DNA from: Auxenochlorella pyrenoidosa | Taxonomy: Eukaryota; Chlorophyta; Trebouxiophyceae; Chlorellales; Chlorellaceae | Assembly: GCA_001430745.1 (NCBI GenBank) | Contig: KQ482061.1 | Span: 1,220,589-1,284,588 of the forward strand | Length of the DNA stretch: 64,000 bases | Reading direction: 5' to 3' | Shown: piece after piece, positions 12,162 to 24,200 of the stretch | Layout of the letters: the number at the start of each line of letters is the position of its first letter | Position numbering within the stretch: the stretch's first letter is position 1 | Made by a program: the position numbers and the translations under genes | The notes under the pieces: generated by a model | What the model saw: the letters and a program-made list of their open reading frames with translations, nothing else | Databases searched by the model: none | What the model was told of the DNA's origin: nothing

Positions 12162-12890
12162 GCAAGGCGGTGACGCGCTCCGGCAGCCTGGGTGGCTGCA
12201 ACCTGCAGGGCGGCTGCTTCCGGCGATGCTGGAGCCTTCATGGCCGCATCTGCAGCGGTGACAGACCCTGCCCGGCGACGGACGAGGCTGCCGTGCGCGA
12301 CACCCATGCAGGCTGCTTGTGAGGCGCAGGCAGCCTGCCCACCTGTTGTTGACACGCCATGCTCTGCGCCCGCCGACATCTCCAACACTCCAATGGCCGC
12401 GACTCCTCACCTTGCTCCCCTTCCCCACTGCCCTCACTGTCCACACTTGCTTTCTCTCCCCATGCCACTCCTGTTCCTGCCAGCCCTTGCAGACCTCTCT
12501 CCCTGTTTGATTTAATCTCCTTTTCTGAGCAGCCTGCAGCCTTGTATCCCTAGCCCCCACAGCACCCACGCCACCACCTTGTGACCTGCTGCAGCGCTCT
12601 GTATGCTCATCAGCCAGTTGCCGAGTGAATTAAAGCAGTCAGGTCAGAAACGACAGTCAGCAGGTCAGCAGATGAGAGCAGACAGACAAGCAGACACCAC
12701 GCAAAAGCAGCAGGGAGCAGGGGTGGCATGGCAGGGATGGACGGGAGCAAAACCAGGAGGCTGAGCAGAGGCAGGCCCCGCAGGGGCCTTGTGTCGGTGC
12801 ACAGCAGGGAGAGCAGTGCCTGCAGGGGAAATGCGCGCCCGGGCCGCTTTGCGGCGGCCGGGGTGTGCGCCGCAGCGCCCGGGCCCCCCC
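12162..12890. other. intergenic region between convergent genes
   Basis: About 730 bases between the CUE-like stop and the PRP6 stop. Pyrimidine-rich near 12380-12500. No gene or RNA motif recognised; presumed 3' untranslated and spacer DNA. Confidence 0.5.
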
Positions 12891-15800
12891 TCACAGCTCC
12901 CTGTCCAGGTCGGCCACCACCTTTTTGAGCAGCACCTCCTGCTTCTGGTGCGCGTTGGCCGCATCCTTGGCCACGCGCTGCCAGTGCTCGCCGTAGCGCG
13001 GCTCCGCCGCCAGGAAGCGCTTCATCACCGCCTCTTGCTGCTCCGCGCCGCCAAACTGGCTCTCGAACTTGTAGTAGGCCGCCCAGAAGTCGCCCACGTC
13101 TGCAGGCCCGGGGGGGGGGCGGGGGGGGGGCGCAGCGCGAGGGCCGGCTTGGCGGGCGCGCCCGCAGGACTGCCCTGCTGTGCGCCGGAGCTCGCGCCGC
13201 CGTGCTACCAGGCCACCTGCGCGGCATGCCCGCGCCCCGGCAAGCCCGACCCTGGGCCCCAGAACCCCCGGCAGGGGGGGCGCACCGGGGTTGAGCGTGA
13301 CGGCGCGGTTGAACCAGGAGCGCGCCTTGTCCACCTTTCGGTCGGCCCAGAACAGGCCCGCCACCGCGGCCACCACGTGCGGGTCGTCGTTGCACTTTTT
13401 GAGCGCGTCCACTGCAGGGGCGGGGGCGGCAGGGAGGGACGCGTGCCGAGAGTGAGCCGTGGCACACGCTATGGAGGGCTGCCCCATGGCCTGGCAGGCG
13501 GTGAACCTGGGTGACATGCCAGGCTGGCGAGCCCCGTGAGGTCGGACTGGCCCCCTCTGTCGCCGCGATGCCTGCAGCAGCATGGGCAGCCCACCTGATC
13601 TGCTTTTGCGCTGCGGCCGCGGCGCCATGTTGATGCTCTCTGCCCAGAGCACCCCGCTGTCTGGGCAGTCCTGCAGGCAGGGAGCAGGCTTGGCGGGTGG
13701 TCGTGGAATGCCCCAGGGTCTGGCCCAGTGGGGCAAGGAGGGATTGGAGAGGCCAGTGCAGGCACGCCGGGATGCGAGGGCGAGCCCGGCCCAAGCAGGG
13801 CCGGCAGACGCCGCACTGCAAGCATGCCATGCCAGCGCCAGAGGGGAGGCGAGTGGGCTGCGGCGGGCGGGTTGTGGGGAACGCACGAGACAGGGTGCAG
13901 TGCTGCTGCTCATCCACAGGTGCTGGATGAGCTGGGCACCCCCGGCCCAGCAGGGCACCCCATCAAGCCCCCCACCTGCAGCGCCTTGGCCATGAGGGCA
14001 TCCCCCGCCTTGGCGTTCTGCGCCCGCAGCTCCGTCCGCACGGCGGCCAGCCACAGGTGCGGAGTCTTGGGGTTCTTCAGCCGCGCCTGCAGGGGTGCGC
14101 CGCGCTCCACCGTGAATCGACATGTGCGGGGTGCAGGCTTTGTTGTGCACACAGATGGCATGACCCCACGGCTGCAGAGCGAGTGGCTGCCATGGTGGGG
14201 ACCCCACGGTCGAGTTGGGCTGGCCTGAGCGGGCTGGCCTGAGCGGGCGCCCCACCTGCTCAAGCAGCGCGCGCGCCTTGGCCACGTTGCCGGCCCGCTC
14301 CTCGAGCCGCGCCGCCGCCACCCACAGCGGTATCGCGTCCATGCACCGCTTGATCCCCGCCGCGTATGCTAACCGCGCGGCGTCGGTATTGCCTGCGGGG
14401 GCGGGGTGGGGAAACGGTGTGTGTATGTGAGTGTGGGTGGGTGGGAGGATGGGGCCTTCCAGTTGGGTGAGAGTCCCCCCGGGCTCCTGCTGCCTAGGCA
14501 ACCTGGCAGCGCTAGGCACGTGGCACACCGCAAAGGCGCTGCCTCCCTGGGTCGCGGCCCCACCTAGCCGCTCCTCCAGCTGCCCCAGCATGATGTGCAT
14601 CTTCCAAAAGTAGGGGAAGCGCCGGATGCCCTCCTGCAGGGGGGGCCACGCAAGGGGGGCTGGCACGTCGACGGGGAGGGCGCGGCGCAGCGCTGCAGCC
14701 CCGCAGCTGGCAGGGCGGGAGCGTGTCTGGGTGCGGGGGCGCTGCTGGTGCGGGTGTCGACGGCAGGCACGCACGGGGCGCTGCCTCGCAGCGCTGCGCG
14801 CCCCACCTGCAGCAGGCCGCGCTCCGCCGCCGTGTCCCCCGCCTCTCGCTCCACCATTGCGCTCTTCATCCACACACGCGCCGTGCTGGCGGGCTGGTGC
14901 TCCCGCGCCTTGGCCAGGATGAGCCTGCAGGCGGGAGTGGGGGGGCGCCACGGGTGCTTGCACATGCAGGGCGGGCGTGACAGGCGAAGGCGGCAGGTTG
15001 CGTTTGGGCGAGCAGCTGTGCATGCAGCTACTACCGGGTGCGGCCCAGCTCGCTCATCCCGCTCCAGGCTTCAACAAGTTAGACAGAGGAATAATCCAGC
15101 ACACCCCGCGCCGTGGATGTAGCAGCCGAGGGCGCGGGCAGCGGCGCCCACCTGGCGCGATCCAGCTCGCTGTTCTCAAACTCCACCTTGAAGGCGGCCA
15201 GCCAGATCTCCTCGGCGTCGGGGTTGCGGATGAAGGCCTCCTCAAGGATGGACCGCGCACCCGCCACGTCGCCTGCGGGGCAGAGCAGGCAGAGCGCGGG
15301 GCGGGCGAGGCACGTCGGCGGCATGGGCGGGGGTACGGGGCGGGCACCACGCCTTGGGGGCAGGCACTGCGCACCCGTCGTTGGCTGCTCAGGCAGGCAC
15401 CGCGCACGTGCCAGGAGGGATGGCTGGCCGCGGAGCCCACACGCCAGTGCTCCCCCGCGGCAGGTCTGCAGACCTCCTGCGGGCCTCCTCCCCCCACCCC
15501 CCACCCCGCATCCCCCGCACCCGACAGCCACTTCTCCTTGGCAGCCATGAGCCAAAGCACCTCGGCCTGCGGGCAGTACTGCACCGCCTTCCTGAGCAGC
15601 GCGTCCAGGCTCTCCCGGCTGCCGTGCGCCTTCTCAAGCTGCGCGGCGCGCCGCCAGATGGACTTCTTGCCCGGGAAGACAGACAGCGCGTGCGCGTAGA
15701 TGGCGCGGGCCGTCTCGACGCTGCCCCGCCGCATGCACTCCTCTGCTCGGCAGGGTGGGCAGGGGCGGCGCGGGGAGGTGGGCAGCTGCCGGCTTGGGGC

Positions 15801-18800
15801 ACGCGAGCGCCTGCTAAGCAGCAGGCCGAGATAGACCAGTGCGCCTGCAACACCCGCTTGGTTTCTTGTGCAGAGCCGGTGAGGGCCGAGGCTCGTCCTG
15901 CTGCCTGCGCATGGCGTGCGGCTGTCGCCGCGCTCCAGGCCCTGCAGCAGCCCGCCTCTCCCTTGTTCCTTTGCCCACCTGCGTCCGCCATCCACGTGCG
16001 CTTGCGGTCCTGCTCCTCCACCCCGTGCCCCACCACCTCCTTGACAATCGCGCGGCAGGTGGCCACCATCGGCGGCTGGCTCTTCTCACTGCTCTCCGCC
16101 TCCTGCGGGGGCGGGGCGGGCCCCAGGGGGCAGGCAAGGCTGGGTGTGGGCATCCAGTCAAAGCCACCGGCGGCTGTGCCTCGCTTGCTCGGCTCCGCCT
16201 CAGCTGCGCCATGCAGTCAGAGAGCCAGCTACGCTGGCCAGGCAGGCAGCGGGCCACGGATGCCACCCTGATTTTGCTGAGTCGAGCGGCCCCGCGCGTC
16301 GCAGGCACCTGCCCCCACCCACCTTGAGCCACCAGTCTCGGTCGATGACCACCCCGTTGGCTGCCAGGCTCTTGATGCCGCGGGGCACAATCTTCTCGGG
16401 CATGGCGGCCTGGCCGTTGGCCTCCTCAAGCTTCGAGGCTGCGGGGGCGGGAGGTGTGCAGGAGGCTGGGCGCAGTTGGAAGGCGCAGCTGCAAACACAA
16501 GGTTTGCTGGTCACACAGCAGGTCACGTCACTCTGTTACAAGCATCCACGCGGCCTCCCATGCCCCCTCGCCAAACGGCCCTGCCCCAAGGGCCCCTGCC
16601 CGCCCTGCCCCACCCCACCCACCTGTGATCCACACCTCTGCCGAGGTGGGCACCGCCTGCCGCGCCTTGTTCAGCACCTTGCGCGCATTCTCATACGTCT
16701 CCAGCCGCGCCAGCGCCAGCCACAGCTCCACATGCTGCGGGCAGCACTCCACCGCGCGCGACTGCGGCGCCAGGGGTGCCACAACGGGCGCGTGGGGGGC
16801 GGCCCGGCGGCGGCAGGGGCGGCGCCTCGCACCCCAAACCCCTTGCTCGAGGCAGCTGCCCGCTTGGCAACAGGCTGCAAGAGGGCATACACCGCAGGCG
16901 AGGACCGGGCGCGGCGCTGCAGGGGCCAGCCGATACGGACCAGCCCTGGGGGCTCAGCTGGGCCGCGGCCTCACCAGCAGCACGCGGGCGTCGTCCTCCT
17001 CGCTGATCTCCACCACAGCCTTCCACAGCCGCACAGACTGCGGGATGCGCTCCAGGGCTCTGCGGCACGCCAGTGTGGGCGGGCGGGGCGGGCGCAGGCG
17101 ATAAGTGCGCGCGGTGGCGCCTCGGCAGGTGGGCGGCGGCGCAGGCACTGGCTCATCGCAGGGCGCCGCCAGCCCTAGCAGCAGGTGCCGCACAGCAGGG
17201 CGCCGCCAGCCCTAGCAGCAGGTGCCGCACAGCAGGGCGCCGCCAGCCCTAGCAGCAGGTGGCGCACAGCAGGGCCGCACAGTGGCCATGGCGCCGCCCC
17301 GCCTGTGCCGGCTTCGCGACGCGCAGGGTCCTGGAGTACAGCGCCCCGCAGGCGCCCACCTGAGCAGCACGCGCTTCTTGGCGGCGTCTGTCTGCTCCAG
17401 CCGCGCCGCCTGCATCCAGAGCTTGACGCTGTCGGGCAGCGCTGCCACGCCCCGAGCCAGGATGGCCTTTGCGTTCTCGGGGGTCTGCGGGGGTGAGTGC
17501 GCAGCAGCCAGCTTTCAGGTTCGACAGCTGCGGCGGTGCTGAGAGAAAGCAGGGAAAGCCGGGAAGTGCAGGAAGCTGGAGGGATTTGAGGCTTCTGACT
17601 GCGCGTGGCTGGTTGCAAGGAGAGCCGGGCAGGGCCAGTCTCTCGAGCCTGCCCAGCCAGCTGCCAGGCAAGGCCGCGCCGGGCTGCATGAAGAGGGGGC
17701 CGAGCCGCTGCCCACCTGCAGGCGCGCCGCCTCCAGCCACACATCCTCGTTGGAGGGGCACAGCTCGCAGCCCTTCATCATCAGCTCACGCGCCTGCAGG
17801 GCAGGGGGCACACCAGAGGCAGGGTCGCGCGCTGGCGCTGCGCTGCAGGGGCGGGCAGCGCCACGTGCCTCGCGCAGCACGCCCAGCGCACGCTGCGCGC
17901 CGCACCTGCTGCAGCTTGCCCGCCACTTCCTCGAGGCGCGCGGCCGCGATCCAGCCGGGGGCGTGCCGCGGGTTGGTCTGGATGACCGACTTGAGCAGCA
18001 GCCGCGCCTTTTTGATGTCGCTGATCTCGGCATCTGCAGGCAGCCAGGGACGGGTGGGGAGTCAGGCATGAGCCTGAGGAAGCAAGCCAGCGGGCAGGCG
18101 GCACCTATGCATGGGTGCAGGTGGCTGGCACCTCCAACGCTGGTGAAGCTGACAGCAGCAGGCGAGGAGTGCGCGGGCGCCAGGAAGAGGCTGCTCAGCA
18201 AAGGCCCCATGCTTTGGGCAGTGTCCGTCTGCCTGCGCGCGCCGCTCCTGAGTTCCGAAGCCTCGTGATCCAAATTCTGCACCCGCGGGCTAGCTGCCAC
18301 GCAGCCTGGGCGGCGGGCCCGCCCCGGCGCGCACCCGACTTGAGCGTGACGCTCTTCAGGTCTGTGAGGTAGCCCTTGGGGTCCACCACCGTCTGCCCGC
18401 TCACAGAGTCGGAGATCTTGTCCAGCTTGAGCTGCAGGCGGCACGGGCAGCGCAGGCAACGCGCGTCAGCAGGGCGGGCTGCAGGCGCCGCATGTGTCAC
18501 AAGGGCAGGCCACGCGCCCTGCCTGCCCGGACACCGCACCGGCATGCCCCACGCCTGCTGCTGTCGGCCAGGGCGGCTCACCTGCACCACCGTATTACGC
18601 CCCGCGCCGATGGCTGTCAGGTCTGTTGTTGCACCCCCCATGGGCGTGGCCAGGCCCGAGGCATCAATGGCGGTGGCAGTTGCCTCGCGCGCAGCGGCAG
18701 ACGCCAGCAGCGAGTCGGGGACGGGGGTGAAGCGGTCCAGGTGCTTCTGCTTCTTGATGGTGTAGTCGCCAATGTCTGGGATCGACTCCCACTGCAGGCC

Positions 18801-20165
18801 GGCGGCCGGGCCCGCACCAGGGGTGCATCAGAGCTCGAGCGCTGGCCGGGGGAGCCCCGCCTGCTGCAGCGATCAAGCCCACCCTGTCTCCCCTGCACTT
18901 CAAACAAATTCGCTTGCACAACCGCACTCAAGCCACTCCACGAACGCCTCTGCCACGTCGTGCCCTTGGGAGGGCAGTCGGCCAACCCCCCCACCCCCAC
19001 CCCCCAACCCCACCCCCCACCTGCTCCACCGGCACGTCGGCCAGCTTGCGCTTCAGGTCGGCAAACTGCTCCGAGATCTTGGGGTTCTCCGCCCGGAACT
19101 TCTCCAGCTCCTCCTTCAGCTTGGCCTCGCGCTTCTCCTGTGCAGAGCGGGGGCGCGCGCGGGCGGCGGCGCTCGCCCAGAGCTCCATGACCCGGGAGCA
19201 ATACGGACGCGGGCTGTCGGGCTCCCCCCTGCCCCCCGCCCCTCCATCCGCCTCGGTGCCGTCGCGGCACAACGCAGCGCGACAGCCCGTCATGACGCAC
19301 CCGCCCGGCGGCACACCGAGCAGCCCACCCGTCCGGGCCCCCGGCCACCCCGCGCGCGCGCGCACCTTGCGTCGCTCGTCCATGCGGTCCTCGATGTGGT
19401 CCCACACCTCGTCGGCCTCGCGGTCCTCCTCGTCATACACCCCCGTCTGCCCCAGCACGCCCGCGTCGTTGCCCAGGAAGGCGTCGAACTTGGTCTCGTC
19501 GGCGCCCTCGTCGCCCTGCCAGCGGGGCACACGGCGTCAGCGGCCAGGGCTGGCGAGGCGCGGCCCAGGCAGGGAGGGGCGCGGCACAGTCCACAGCAGG
19601 CCTGCCTCCTATGCCCGAGCGGGGGCTGAGGCAGGCACCGCGTTGGACCACAGGCATTGGAGCTGGGCTGCTAGGAGGGATGTGTCAGACTGTAGAGTCC
19701 AATGCCAGGCAACCGCTCAACAGCAGGCAAAAGAAGGGGAACCAGATGAGCAGCGTCGCATGCATTGCCGCCGCTGCTGGCAGCACCGGGCACCTCGTCA
19801 GGCCCCCTTGGGAGCAGCCACACAGCCTGGTGGCCATCCCAGCATCGGCCATGCGCACCAGAGGACCCACCTTGTCTTTGACCGCATCAGGGGCGGGCAT
19901 GGACGGACCAATATCGGACCGGGTTGTGAAACCCGCGGCACCACGGCCCGCACCCGCGACATAGCCGGCGGGCGCCTTGAGCGTATTGAAGTCCACCTTT
20001 ACCCCTGCATCGCCCAAGGATGAATTCGCATCGTTTCACAGGGCAGCCGGGCGCGCCCAGTGGCCTGCACGGCAACACAGTCTCGGCGATGGGGAGGGAT
20101 CGCGAGCAATGTCAACGGAGCGCACCGGGGGGCAGCGGGGTGGGACGAGCCCCCTGCCTCGACAT
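12891..20165 (-). CDS. PRP6: pre-mRNA-processing factor 6 (U4/U6.U5 tri-snRNP)
   Basis: PRP6 (STA1 in Arabidopsis) bridges U5 and U4/U6 snRNPs in the nucleus. The PRP1 N-terminal domain reads [20 protein letters not shown], then [15 protein letters not shown] and [32 protein letters not shown] is followed by HAT/TPR-like repeats, e.g. [80 protein letters not shown] and [20 protein letters not shown]. The protein ends [11 protein letters not shown] at the 12891 stop. About 17-19 exons. The N-terminus needs an upstream exon, since a stop lies in frame just before 20003. I propose ATG 20165, exon 20165-20126 (40 nt, [13 protein letters not shown]), donor GTGCGC, acceptor before 20004, which joins in frame to VKVDFNTLK. 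The body is near certain, the first exon is inference. Confidence 0.96.
17158..17268. repeat. 37-bp tandem repeat, three copies, in a PRP6 intron
   Basis: Copies begin at 17158, 17195 and 17232. The first two are identical and the third differs by one base, with a short partial fourth copy after 17268. Each carries GCAGGGCGCCGCCAGCCC and CAGCAGGT. It lies between the exon ending in AAKKRVLL and the exon starting [10 protein letters not shown]. The CAGCAGGT could create cryptic splice sites. Confidence 0.9.
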
Positions 20166-21291
20166 CCTGACGCCTCCAGTCGCTCGTACGCAGCCAGGGC
20201 CCTTGCTCGCTGCTTCCTGCGCAAAGCAAAGCTGCTAGAGTCGGAGGAAACAGGCAGTGAATATATAAAAGAAACGCAGATGGGCGCCCAAGTGCACTGG
20301 CAGCGAGCGCTCGACCTGTTTTCGCCCGCGCCCGCCTGGCGCCACTCTGCTGCCTCTGCCGCCGTGCTTGCTGCTGTTGCTTTGCTTAAGCCCTGTCATG
20401 TGAGGTATAAAGAAGGCGACTGTAAAACTTCGGATTTTGGACGGAGGCAAAGCTGTTGACATCTAGCAGCCGCCAGCACTTCCGTAGCAAGGGTCTGCGG
20501 AAGCAGTGTCTCGCCTGCTTCCTGTGCCGTGCAGCTGTAAGTCTTGACAAGTCTCTATCCTTTCAGCCGCATACACCGCTGATTCGGCAGGCTGTATGGA
20601 CAGTGTGGCGGGGAATGTGCATGGGTTGCTGGCTGCCTTGTCGTCCACACTCCAGTGGTATCACCTGCCTGGGAAGTTCGGTGATGGGAATTTCAAGCAC
20701 TTGCTGTAAGAGGGTAAGACAGCTTCTTCTGATCGGGGATGGCGCAGTACTGACGCACATCCAGTGCAAAACTATATGTACTGGGCGGGCGCGCCTGCTC
20801 ACCTGCCGCTGTGGTCCACGAAAACCGTCATGGCAACCAGTTTGATGCGAATAGACTAGATGCATCAACCACGATTGTACGAACCATTTCGCCTCTCTCA
20901 AAGCATCGAGCATTGATGACATGCTTGCAGGCATGGCTCTTTGGCGGTGGACACAGAACAACAACCCACGTCGCGCAAAGCAGGCCTGCACAGCCCTGCC
21001 TGCGACCCTTGCCCGGAGATTCTCCCCCGCTCTCAAATGGCGCTGATCAATGTGTGATGGTCCAGCACCCATGCGCTGCTAGAGCCCTCTGCTCGAGCGC
21101 AGGGTCGCACTTCTCGGTCTTTAAAAACTTGCCTGAACTCTCCGTTCTCAACACTCATTATTGTCAGCCGATTGCCGTGGGGTGGGCAGGGGGGAGGCGG
21201 TAACAGGACCGCACAACGAACCGCTTGCCCTCCGCTTGGAGCTTCCGCGGGTGTGTCTCGAGTAGGCAGCATCGTATTGCATCGGAAGGTC
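20166..21291. other. intergenic region upstream of PRP6 and the WW sulfotransferase
   Basis: About 1.1 kb between divergent starts, locally lower in GC. TATA-like strings occur at 20261-20270 (ATATATAAAA) and 20406-20412 (TATAAAG), both on the plus strand. A small plus-strand open segment at about 20594-20708 could be part of a short gene (see findings). No tRNA or known gene recognised. Confidence 0.45.
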
Positions 21292-24200
21292 ATGCGCCCT
21301 GCAGCAACGGCGCTCCTGCTGCTTGCGGCGGTGGCAGCGGCAGCTGCCCTGCGCGCTGCTCCCTCCCGTGAGGGCACGTGCCACCTGCGGCCTGGCAGCT
21401 CGGCGGCGGAGCGGCGCGATCGGCACGCCAAGGAGTGCCCCGCCCTGGTGCACAAGTACATGGAGGCACACACGGCCGACCTGGAGGAGGAGCAGGATGT
21501 CAGCAAGCTCGTCTTCTTCCTGCATGTGCCCCGCACCGGTGAGTCGGCTGCGCTGTGGGGCCTGGAGTGTGCTGGATGGCTGGGCGTCGCTGAAATGGGA
21601 CCCTGCCGCAGCCCTGGCTCCCGCCTTTGGCAGAGCACCAGGCAGGTCACGTGACCCCCCATCCCCAAACCCCCTCCCCCTCGGTGCCGCACCCGTGCAG
21701 CCGGCAAGACGTACGCCAACTGCTTCCTGCGCTCCGCTCTGCCGCCCTCCAAGCGCTGCGCCAAGAGCTACGACGTCGTGCGCCTGAACGTGTCGGCGCC
21801 GGGCTGCCAGGCGCTCATCTCGCACGACGACTTCTCCATCTCGCAGTGGTTCCCCCCCGGCGCCGCCACCATCACCCAGCTGCGCAGGTGGGCACCCCTT
21901 GAACCGCAGGGTGGTCTCCCTCTTCTGGCCGGCGCGTTGCGGGGCCCCTCCCCGTGGCAGTCAGCTCGGCAGCAACGGGCATGCCCCCATGCCTTGCCTG
22001 CCGCTGGGCTGGGTACCCTGTTGGTGCACGTCAAGCAGCTGCGCTCCCTGGTGCGACGGCCCCTTGTTTTCGGTGTTTGCCTCTGCCTGCACCCGGACCG
22101 CCACGGCCAGGTCCATCCAGCCGTGCCCCGCTGCCTGAGGGCCCCCACCGTGCTGCGCCGCCGGCCCCTGCAGGCCCGTGGACCGGCTGCTGAGCGCATA
22201 CGAGTTTGCGGTGGACATTGCCGCCAAGGGTGTGCTGAGCCTGGAGGTGCCCAAGAAGAACCCCAAGCGCAAGAGCGACTTTGTGGGGACGCTGGAGGTG
22301 TGGCCCTGGTCGGTGCTCATACCGTGGTTCAAGCGCGACATGCGCGAGCGGGTGAGGCCGGGGGCCAGGCTGCCTCTGGCAACACCCAACAGCACAGCCG
22401 TCGGGAAGCATGGCTGCAGTGCAGGCTGGCCTGGCTGCGGTGCTTGCGACTGAGTCAGCGCTGAGCGCGCGATTGTGGCTGCCCCGGCTTGCGCCCCAAG
22501 GCAGCTCGCCTGCCCGGTGTGCCACTTGTTCGTGTCGGGCTACAATGCCCTCCCAGGTCACCGCTGCATGCGGCAGCGAGGGCGTACCACCTGCCTTGGC
22601 AGCCCTCGCCGCAGCGCTGCCGCCTTGGCAGATCGCACAGCTGCCCTCTGTGCTGCTGACGCTGCCCACTCACCGCAGATGGACAAGCTGCGCACGGCAG
22701 CGCTCTCCGACCCCACCGCGTGGCGCGACTACCTGTCGCCCGACAACAAGACCTACTACTGGAACGAGGCCAAGAACCAGTCGGGTGGGTGGAGCCGCCC
22801 GGCCTGGCAGAGCCCTCACGACATGCAAGCGCCAGCAGGGCGTCGATCTGCCCATGCATCCCCGATCCGATGCTTTCTTTTGCATCCTTGTTTGTGCGGA
22901 ATCATGCTGGCCTGGCATTCCTGATGTCCATCTCACCGACCCCTCCTCACTCCCAGCCCATGGCTGTCAGGCGCTCAGCGCGGGTGCTCCCCAAGCCTGC
23001 CAGTTGCCGCTGCCCGCACCAGCCATGTAATGTGGTGTGGGTGGCCCAGCAACAGCCCCAGCATCTCACCCCCCCACCCCACCCCCCCTGCAGTGTGGGT
23101 GCTGCCCGACGCCGAGCCGGTGCTGGACCCCTACAACAACAGCCTGGCCATGCCGCTGCACGAGTGGATTGAGCACCCCATTGCCGAGGAGCTGCTGCAC
23201 AACGGCGCCACGCTGCAGGTGCTGGGCCTCACCAACTACTCCTACTGGCCGGTGGGTGGGTGGGGTGGGGGGAGGGGTGGGGGGGGGTGGTNNNNNNNNN
23301 NNNNNNNNNNNNNNNNNNNNNNNNNNNNNNNNNNNNNNNNNNNNNNNNNNNNNNNNNNNNNNNNNNNNNNNNNNNNNNNNNNNNNNNNNNNNNNNNNNNN
23401 NNNNNNNNNNNNNNNNNNNNNNNNNNNNNNNNNNNNNNNNNNNNNNNNNNNNNNNNNNNNNNNNNNNNNNNNNNNNNNNNNNNNNNNNNNNNNNTGCGCC
23501 GACCAATGTGGAGGCCGGGAGGCGTGGGATGGCGCTCAGGGGGCTGCAGGAGTAATGGGACGCAGCCGGTGGCAGGTTGGTGCTGCTGGCTGCGTGCCAC
23601 GCGCTGCATGGCTCAGCCGATTATCCCAGACGACGGCGCAGCTGCACAGCTATACCCAGAGATGCGTGGAGGCGCTGCAGTGCTGCCGGCGCTGGGGTGG
23701 CTCTACAGCCGCTCGCTCACCCGCGTGGCGCGCTGTGCAGGAGGCGCAGGAGCTGCGGCACTGCGTGCGGTCCAGCTGGGTGGCACGCGAGATGCTGCTG
23801 GCGCTGGCCACCAAGCGGCTCAGGCGCATGGCGCACGTGGGGCTGACCGAGCGGCTGGACGAGTCGGTGGTGTCCATGGCGGCAGACCTGGGTGGGTGGG
23901 GCAGGGTGCCAGGGGCTGGCCGGGGCGCTGGGCTTCCATGGCACTGGGCCACGCAGCGGCGTCCATGGCGCTGGCTTGGCAAGAGCAGAGGGCACAGAGA
24001 GGCAGGGCACGCGCACACAACCGGCTCGGTGGGCAGGGAGCTGCGCAACTGGACACGCCTGTGCTTTGCCTGCTCTCACTCCACCCCGTGCCTTGCGCCC
24101 GCCCTGTGTGGAGCTGGAGCAGGGCTCAACTTCAGCGGCCCGGCGTACAAGTACACCAGCGCCTCGGCATTCTCCTACGACGGGGGGGAGGTGAACCAGG

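Noticed and set aside
13582..14563. Open frames on the plus strand within the PRP6 locus
   Set aside because: They cross PRP6 exons on the opposite strand and have no domain; PRP6 identity there is clear.
20537..20566. 30-nt GTAAGT...TTTCAG as an intron
   Set aside because: Shorter than workable spliceosomal introns in algae; kept only as weak support in a finding, not annotated.
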